Shown piece by piece: positions 13,814 to 18,508 of a stretch of 18,508 nucleotides of DNA (position 1 is the stretch's first letter; each line of letters opens with the position of its first letter). The position numbers and the translations under genes are program-made. Origin of the DNA: DASUMF01 sp040510575 (lineage in GTDB: Bacteria; Actinomycetota; Acidimicrobiia; IMCC26256; DASPTH01); contig JBEVIU010000166.1 in NCBI GenBank assembly GCA_040510575.1, positions 1 through 18,508 on the forward strand, in the 5' to 3' direction. The notes under the pieces are model-generated. The model ran no database searches, had not been told where the DNA came from, and saw nothing but the letters and a program-made list of their open reading frames with translations.

Positions 13814-14146
13814 ATGGCGCCACCCGACGATCGCCGAACGAGCGGCGCGCGCCTCGACGCCCCGGAGACCGCGCCGGCCGTCGGCGAACGCACGGTCGCG
13901 CTCGCCACCGCGCGCGGCTTCACGGTCGAGCAGATCCTGAGCGGCACGCTGGCCGAGGGAGTCGACTACGTCCAGGCGCACGACGAGTGGGTCGTCGTGC
14001 TCGCAGGGTCAGCGGTGCTCGAGGTCGACGCCGAACTGCGCGAGCTGCGCACCGGCGATTGGCTACTGCTCCCCGCCGGCACTCCCCACCGGCTCGTGAC
14101 CACGGAGCCCAAGACGAGTTGGCTCGCCGTACGGAGCACGACATGA
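13814..14146 (+). CDS. Cupin-domain protein
   Basis: 110 residues, one small cupin barrel. The pattern H-D-E-W-V-V-V-L-A-G-S-A followed by R-T-G-D-W-L-L-L-P-A-G-T-P-H-R matches a common bacterial single-cupin family. Motif 1 keeps one His and one Glu rather than H-x-H, and motif 2 keeps its His, so a metal site is possible but reduced. The ending T-S-W-L-A-V-R is also typical. No enzymatic role is known for this subgroup. The ATG at 13814 fits the leaderless -10. It is convergent with the DUF1295 gene, separated by 39 bp. Confidence 0.85.
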   Translation: MAPPDDRRTSGARLDAPETAPAVGERTVALATARGFTVEQILSGTLAEGVDYVQAHDEWVVVLAGSAVLEVDAELRELRTGDWLLLPAGTPHRLVTTEPKTSWLAVRSTT

Positions 14147-14185
14147 CCAGCGCGAGCGTCACGTGCGACCGAGAGTGGACGGCGT

Positions 14186-15049
14186 TCAAGCTCCCCGCGG
14201 CGGCGCGCCCGGCGCGCCGACCACCGGTGTGACCCGTCGGCGCGGACGACGCGGCACGAAGCCGCTGGTGCGCTCGACGTAGTCGGTGTAGCCGGGCCGC
14301 CGGCCGGCCATGTCCTTCTCGAGCAACGGCTTCCCCGTCTTCGCCATCAGCGTCCACGTCATCAGCACAGGCGACAACACCGTGAGCACGCCCTGCCACT
14401 GCGCGCACGCGACGAGGAACACACCCCACCACACGCATGCATCACCGAAGTAGTTGGGATGGCGCGTGTAGCGCCAGAGCCCCCGGTCCATCACCTGCGA
14501 GCGGTTGGCGGGATCGGCGCGGAACCGCGCGAGTTGGAGATCGCCGACACTCTCGAACCCGAGCCCCACCAGCCAGACGGCCACCCCGACCACGAGGAGG
14601 ACGGCGGCGGGATCCTGTTGGTACATCGCAACCTGGACGGGCAGCGAGATGAACCACATGGCCGCCGCCTGCGGCACGAAGATGTGCGCGACCGCGTACC
14701 GGGCCTCGCTCCCCTGTGCTCGCTCGAGCATCTCGGTGTAGCGCGGGTCCTCGCCCTTCCCGCGGCTGCGCCACCCGAGGTAGATCGTGAGCCGCGCGCC
14801 CCAGACGGCGACGATCCCGAGCATCACGAACCGCACGGTGTCGTCGCCCTGACCGCTCGACCACGCGAAGGACACCACCGCGACCACGACGAACCCGAGA
14901 CCCCACGCGGTGTCGATCACGTTGTAGCGACCGACAGCCCGTCCGATGGCGAACGCCACGACCATGGTCAGCACCACGGCGGCGAGCGTGACGACCAGGC
15001 CCGTGAGGAACTCGCTCGTCGCGAACGTCGCCGCCGCGGCCGGTGTCAC
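14186..15049 (-). CDS. DUF1295 membrane protein (steroid 5-alpha-reductase/ICMT-like fold)
   Basis: 287 residues with about six to seven hydrophobic segments. The C-terminal block D-R-G-L-W-R-Y-T-R-H-P-N-Y-F-G-D is the hallmark shared by DUF1295, steroid 5-alpha-reductases and isoprenylcysteine methyltransferases. It binds NADPH or SAM at the membrane face in characterised relatives. The N-terminal N-V-I-D-T-A-W-G-L-G-F is also typical of DUF1295. GTG 15049 overlaps the preceding methyltransferase stop by 4 bp (GTGA). As last gene of the lipid operon, a reductase acting on an acyl or isoprenoid double bond is a reasonable inference, not shown. Confidence 0.88.
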   Translation of the reverse strand: MTPAAAATFATSEFLTGLVVTLAAVVLTMVVAFAIGRAVGRYNVIDTAWGLGFVVVAVVSFAWSSGQGDDTVRFVMLGIVAVWGARLTIYLGWRSRGKGEDPRYTEMLERAQGSEARYAVAHIFVPQAAAMWFISLPVQVAMYQQDPAAVLLVVGVAVWLVGLGFESVGDLQLARFRADPANRSQVMDRGLWRYTRHPNYFGDACVWWGVFLVACAQWQGVLTVLSPVLMTWTLMAKTGKPLLEKDMAGRRPGYTDYVERTSGFVPRRPRRRVTPVVGAPGAPPRGA

Positions 15050-16281
15050 GTCGCTTCCAACACGAGTTGCACGTCGTCGAGGTAGCCGGTCGCGAACCCG
15101 GCCTCGCAGTAGGCGAGGTAGAAGTCCCACATCCTGCGGAAGGTCGCGTCGAATCCGATCGCGTCGACGAACTCAGCGTTGGCGTCGAAGCGCGACCGCC
15201 ATTCCCGCAACGTGGTCGCGTAGTGCGGCCCGAAGTGGAAGCGATCCGTCACCCGCAGGCGCGTGCTCGTGGCCAGCGTCGACTCCAGCGCCCGCACCGA
15301 CGGGATCGCGCCACCCGGGAAGATGTACTTGTGGATCCAGGTGTACTGCGAGCGCGTGGCGAGCATGCGGGCGTGCTCGAACACGATCGACTGGAGCCCG
15401 ATCCGGCCTCCCGGCGCCAGGCGTTGCTCGAGCGCTTCGAAGTAGACGGGCCAGTACTGCTCGCCCACCGCCTCGATCATCTCCACGCTCACGATCGCGT
15501 CGTAGGTGCCCTCGACGTCGCGGTAGTCGCGCAGTTGCACGTCGACACGATCGGCGACACCCTCGCGACCCGCGCGCCGCCGCGCCACGTCACGCTGGTC
15601 GTCCGACAGGGTCACGGTCGTGACCCGTGCGCCGCGTTGCGCAGCGCGCACCGCGAGCGCACCCCATCCGGTGCCGACCTCGAGGAGCCGAGTCCCCGGC
15701 CCGACTCGCACGGCATCGAGCATCCGGTCGATCTTGCGGGCCTGCGCACGTTCGAGCGAGTCACCCGGCTCGAACAGTGCACACGAGTAGGTCATCGAGT
15801 CGTCGAGGAACGACGCGAAGAGGTCATTGGACAAGTCGTAGTGGCGCTGGATGTTGCGACGCGCACCCGCGCGCGTGTTGATGTCGTCGCTCGGCTGGCG
15901 GCGGACGTAGAAGCGGCGGAGCCGTTGCATCCAGGGCGGCACGAGCACTTCGATGCGCGCCGCGAAGGGTCGGAGGGCCGCGCCCAGGTCGTCGGCATCC
16001 CAGTCGCCGACCATGTACGACTCACCGAACCCGATGAGGCCGTCGCGACCGACCCGATGGAAGAAGGCGTCGCGGTGGATGCGCACGACGGGATCAGCCG
16101 GGTCGGTCGAGCCCACGACGCGCCCGTCGGGCAGCTCGACCCGCACCGGGAGGTGACGGGCGACGCGCAGCAGCAACGCACGGGTCACGGCAGCGTGCAC
16201 CGGCTGGTCGGGCGCGACCGGCAGCTCCCGCCACGGCCCGGGCAGATACTCCCCGCGGAACGGTTGGGCGACGAGCGCCAC
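15046..16281 (-). CDS. Cyclopropane-fatty-acyl-phospholipid synthase family SAM methyltransferase
   Basis: 411 residues. The N-terminal lipid-binding region is about 1-130. The SAM-binding core has L-L-E-V-G-T-G-W-G-A-L-A at 189-200. Family blocks are N-I-Q-R-H-Y-D-L-S-N-D-L-F at 143-155, Y-S-C-A-L-F at 165-170, S-V-E-M-I-E-A-V-G at 255-263 and W-I-H-K-Y-I-F-P-G-G at 305-314. The family methylates the double bond of unsaturated phospholipid acyl chains to give cyclopropane or, in UfaA1/BfaA-type relatives, methylene/methyl branches. Length is closer to mycobacterial UfaA1 than to the shorter CMAS enzymes. GTG 16281 shares a base with the upstream TAG stop, and GAGGAGG (16295-16289) is 7 nt ahead, so strong independent initiation is expected. 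Which product is made cannot be read from sequence. Confidence 0.93.
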   Translation of the reverse strand: MALVAQPFRGEYLPGPWRELPVAPDQPVHAAVTRALLLRVARHLPVRVELPDGRVVGSTDPADPVVRIHRDAFFHRVGRDGLIGFGESYMVGDWDADDLGAALRPFAARIEVLVPPWMQRLRRFYVRRQPSDDINTRAGARRNIQRHYDLSNDLFASFLDDSMTYSCALFEPGDSLERAQARKIDRMLDAVRVGPGTRLLEVGTGWGALAVRAAQRGARVTTVTLSDDQRDVARRRAGREGVADRVDVQLRDYRDVEGTYDAIVSVEMIEAVGEQYWPVYFEALEQRLAPGGRIGLQSIVFEHARMLATRSQYTWIHKYIFPGGAIPSVRALESTLATSTRLRVTDRFHFGPHYATTLREWRSRFDANAEFVDAIGFDATFRRMWDFYLAYCEAGFATGYLDDVQLVLEAT

Positions 16282-17036
16282 TACGCAACCTCCTCGATGA
16301 CGACAGGTTCTCTGCGCACGGGTCGGGGAACGATCGGGAGCCCGCGCCGCCACAGACGGATGCCCTGTACCCGGATGCGGGCGCTCACCCACCAGCTCGG
16401 GGCTGGGTGCCGGAGCGCGGTGAGCAGCGGCGACCGCACCGCGGTGGGCGCACCGGCGGTCAGTGCAGCGTGGAACACGACGTCGTCGCCCCGGCGGAGT
16501 GCAATGCCGACGTCGAGTCCGTCGCACGGGCTCGACACGCGCAGTTCGTAGCGCCCGTCGACCGGGAAGAACGGCGAGACGTACAGCGCCTTGTCGGCGT
16601 CGGCCCGGCCGAGCGGGTCGGGTCGAACGAGGTAGCAGTGGCGCTCGCCGTAGGTGTTGTGCACCTCGGCCACGACCGCGTGCACCGTGCCGTCGCTGCG
16701 GTGGCACCAGAACACCGTGAGGGGATTGAACGCGTGCCCGAATGATCGGGGGTTGGCGAGCATGAGCACCCGATCGGCGCGATCGACACCCTCGCGCGCC
16801 AAGAAGGCGTCCACGTTGGCGCGGATGCTCGCGCTCGGGTCCCCCAGGTGGTCGCGCGCGTCGAAGCGCAGCAGTGCTCGGAATGGACGGCCGACGCGCG
16901 GGAGCACATCGAGATCGACGAGCCACATGGGCTGGCGGTAGGCGAACGCGTGGTGGAGCGGTGCGCGCCGCATGTGGCGGACCGTCGTGCGGAACAACGC
17001 CGGGGTCTTCGGAACGGCGTTCGGAGCGCCGCTCAC
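16281..17036 (-). CDS. DUF1365 family protein
   Basis: 251 residues. DUF1365 blocks are present: H-H-A-F-A-Y near the N-terminus, then N-P-L-T-V-F-W-C-H, E-V-H-N-T-Y-G-E-R-H-C-Y-L-V, and K-A-L-Y-V-S-P-F-F-P-V-D-G-R-Y. The family is of unknown biochemical function. It almost always sits between an FAD-dependent oxidoreductase and a CFA-like methyltransferase, exactly as here, which ties it to membrane-lipid modification. GTG 17036 gives a 4-bp overlap (GTGA) with the FAD gene stop; GTG 17039 is the alternative. No signal peptide or clear membrane helix is seen. Confidence 0.9.
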   Translation of the reverse strand: MSGAPNAVPKTPALFRTTVRHMRRAPLHHAFAYRQPMWLVDLDVLPRVGRPFRALLRFDARDHLGDPSASIRANVDAFLAREGVDRADRVLMLANPRSFGHAFNPLTVFWCHRSDGTVHAVVAEVHNTYGERHCYLVRPDPLGRADADKALYVSPFFPVDGRYELRVSSPCDGLDVGIALRRGDDVVFHAALTAGAPTAVRSPLLTALRHPAPSWWVSARIRVQGIRLWRRGLPIVPRPVRREPVVIEEVA

Positions 17037-18340
17037 CACGCAACCCCGAAATGACGCGCCGCGTGCGCACCGGACCGACAGCCGTCTTCGTGGAAGCCCC
17101 ACCCGTGGTACGCACCGGCGAACGCGATGCGGTCGTCGTCGAGCTCAGCCAGATGCGCCTGCGCCGCCACCGACGCCGGTGTGTACACGGGATGCGTGTA
17201 CGTCATCGCCGCCACCACTGCGGGGTCTTGGATGCGGTCGTCGGCGTTGAGGGTCACGAGGTAGTCGCAGGACGCCTCGAGCTGCTGGAGGCGGTTCATG
17301 TGGTAGCTGACTTCGACCCGCTGGACGCCGTCGCCTGGGTCGCCGCTCGTGCCGGCGTCGCACCGGTCGACGCGGTAGTTCCACGACGAGCGCGCCCGAG
17401 GGGCGCTCGGCAGCAGCGATGCATCGGTGTGCAGCACCGTGCGGTTCGCCGAATAGCCGAAGGCCCCGAGCACGGCTCGTTCGGCGGACGTGGGCGAGGC
17501 AAGAAGGGCGAGTGCGTCGTCGGCGTGCGTGGCGATCACTGCGTGCTCGTAGTGACGCAGCTCGTCGGCGTCGTCGCGCACCGACACGCCCCCGGCCGTG
17601 CGGGCAACGGCGCGCACGGGTGTCGCCAGCTCCGTGGCCGAGAGCTCTTTCGCCGCGCGCTCGACGTACGAGCGCGACCCACCGACGACCGTCCGCCACT
17701 GCGGCGCGTTCCCGATGCTGAGGAAGCCGTGGTGCTCGAGGAACTGGAACAGGTATGCCGCGGGGTACTCGAGTGCGGTCGACGGTGGGCAGGACCACAC
17801 GCACGACACCACCGGCACCATGAAGTGCTGCACGAAGTACGGCGAGAAGCGGCCTTCGTCGAGGAAGTCGCGCAGCGTGACCAGAGGCGCGGTGCCGTCG
17901 GGATGCTCCAGGAGCATGCGCCGCGCGCGGCGGTGAAACCGCTTGACGTCGACGAGCAGTCGCCAGAACGAGGGGCTCGCCACGCGCACCGGCTGCGCGA
18001 ACACGCCGCCGAGGCCGCGGGCGCCCGCGTACTCGAGCCCGCAGCCGTCGCATCGAACCGACATGCTCATCTCGCTCGGTTGGGTCTCCACACCGAGCTC
18101 GGCGAAGAGCCGCACCAGGTGGGGGTACGTGCGCTCGTTGAACACGATGAACCCGCTGTCGATCGCAACCGGCGCTCCGGTCTCGCCGACGACCTCGTGG
18201 GTGTGGGCGTGCCCACCGAGCCGGGGCTCCGCTTCATAGAGCGTGACGTCGGAGGACCGCTGCAGGAGGTAGGCCGCGGTGAGACCCGAGACTCCGGCGC
18301 CGATCACCGCGACGCGGGGCCGCGTGGTGCTCACCTCCAC
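17033..18340 (-). CDS. FAD/NAD(P)-binding amine-oxidase-like oxidoreductase
   Basis: 435 residues. The dinucleotide-binding motif G-A-G-V-S-G-L is at 14-20, with the acidic ribose-binding Glu at the end of strand 2 (L-Y-E-A-E-P-R). Next come L-G-G-H-A-H-T-H and the substrate/flavin region D-S-G-F-I-V-F-N. The C-terminal FAD block is R-I-A-F-A-G-A-Y-H-G-W-G-F-H-E-D-G. It resembles Rv0449c and Rhodobacter RSP_1091 (the furan-fatty-acid pathway desaturase, as I recall), both beside DUF1365/CFA-like genes. The reaction is therefore probably redox chemistry on a fatty-acyl chain. GTG 18340 is used; GTG 18334 is equally possible. It is the first gene of the four-gene operon and diverges from tRNA-Glu. 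Confidence 0.9.
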   Translation of the reverse strand: MEVSTTRPRVAVIGAGVSGLTAAYLLQRSSDVTLYEAEPRLGGHAHTHEVVGETGAPVAIDSGFIVFNERTYPHLVRLFAELGVETQPSEMSMSVRCDGCGLEYAGARGLGGVFAQPVRVASPSFWRLLVDVKRFHRRARRMLLEHPDGTAPLVTLRDFLDEGRFSPYFVQHFMVPVVSCVWSCPPSTALEYPAAYLFQFLEHHGFLSIGNAPQWRTVVGGSRSYVERAAKELSATELATPVRAVARTAGGVSVRDDADELRHYEHAVIATHADDALALLASPTSAERAVLGAFGYSANRTVLHTDASLLPSAPRARSSWNYRVDRCDAGTSGDPGDGVQRVEVSYHMNRLQQLEASCDYLVTLNADDRIQDPAVVAAMTYTHPVYTPASVAAQAHLAELDDDRIAFAGAYHGWGFHEDGCRSGAHAARHFGVAW

Positions 18341-18386
18341 TGTTCGTCAGCCTGAACCCCATGGATGGGTCACGGGTGGCGACTGC

Positions 18387-18392
18387 TACGAT
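18387..18392 (+). promoter_or_regulatory. Possible -10 for tRNA-Glu
   Basis: TACGAT (TAnnnT) lies 22 nt before the tRNA 5' end, a usable distance for a short leader. No convincing -35 was seen, so confidence is low. Confidence 0.35.
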
Positions 18393-18414
18393 CCCCTGCC
18401 TCAGGTGACGCCGC

Positions 18415-18487
18415 GCCCCCATCGTCTAGTGGCCCAGGACGCCGCCCTTTCAAGGCGGTAACGGGGATTCGAACTCCCCTGGGGGCA
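18415..18487 (+). tRNA. tRNA-Glu (anticodon TTC)
   Basis: 73 nt. Acceptor GCCCCCA pairs with TGGGGGC, anticodon stem CCGCC/GGCGG closes the loop CTTTCAA (anticodon TTC), and T-stem GGGGA/TCCCC closes the loop TTCGAAC. The discriminator is A; CCA is not encoded, as the next bases are CAC. Confidence 0.96.
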
Positions 18488-18508
18488 CACGATCGCTCCG
18501 GCGGTCGG

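Noticed and set aside
16874..18355. 493-codon rightward open frame opposite the FAD oxidoreductase
   Set aside because: A GC-rich shadow; the leftward frame has the full FAD-binding signature.
1..18508. CRISPR array, insertion sequence, prophage or integrase attachment at the tRNA genes
   Set aside because: No direct repeats with spacers, no transposase or integrase frame, and no duplicated tRNA 3' end were seen.

Overview
The window is a gene-dense, very GC-rich bacterial chromosome segment. I see no insertion sequence, phage, CRISPR or rRNA. An actinobacterial host is indicated by the SigC-like ECF sigma factor, a mycothiol-dependent-type DinB-fold protein, bioA-bioF-bioD in mycobacterial order, an Rv0447c/Rv0448c/Rv0449c-like lipid cluster, frequent GTG starts and leaderless-looking promoters. 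Acidimicrobiia or a relative is a guess I cannot prove.

Layout. (1) 1-3492: a divergent copper-type module. Leftward run a membrane zinc-finger anti-sigma-like protein and a CopC-CopD fusion cut by the window edge. Rightward run the ECF sigma factor and an exported polytopic membrane protein of unknown family. (2) 3482-6183: zinc homeostasis. A CDF metal exporter runs leftward and a ZnuC-ZnuB importer pair rightward, with one near-perfect Zur-type palindrome between them. (3) 6218-9715: a tightly packed operon, HIT protein-bioA-bioF-bioD, giving the last steps to dethiobiotin. (4) 9696-11317: leftward, a TIGR03086/DinB-like protein and a ketopantoate-reductase-family protein. (5) 11436-12203: a Tat/lipoprotein-type secreted intradiol dioxygenase. 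(6) 12240-13734: small genes (an orphan, a degenerate GGDEF protein, a short helical protein, a 58-residue zinc-ribbon protein) and tRNA-Lys. (7) 13814-14146: a cupin. (8) 14186-18340: a leftward, translationally coupled four-gene operon, FAD oxidoreductase-DUF1365-cyclopropane-synthase-like methyltransferase-DUF1295, probably for fatty-acyl methylation or branching. (9) tRNA-Glu closes the window.

How the parts work together. In region 1, a sequence fitting an ECF promoter (GGAACC-N16-CGACTC, 7 nt before the ATG) precedes the anti-sigma gene, so the sigma factor may switch on its own regulator and copCD. In region 2, the single Zur box lies on the predicted +1 of znuC and about 60 bp upstream of the predicted exporter start, which would suit repression of import and activation of export by one Zur. 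The strongest candidates for under-described biology are the exported partner in the copper module, the shared Zur site, and the four-gene lipid operon. Coding density is high and no stretch over 300 bases lacks a gene.
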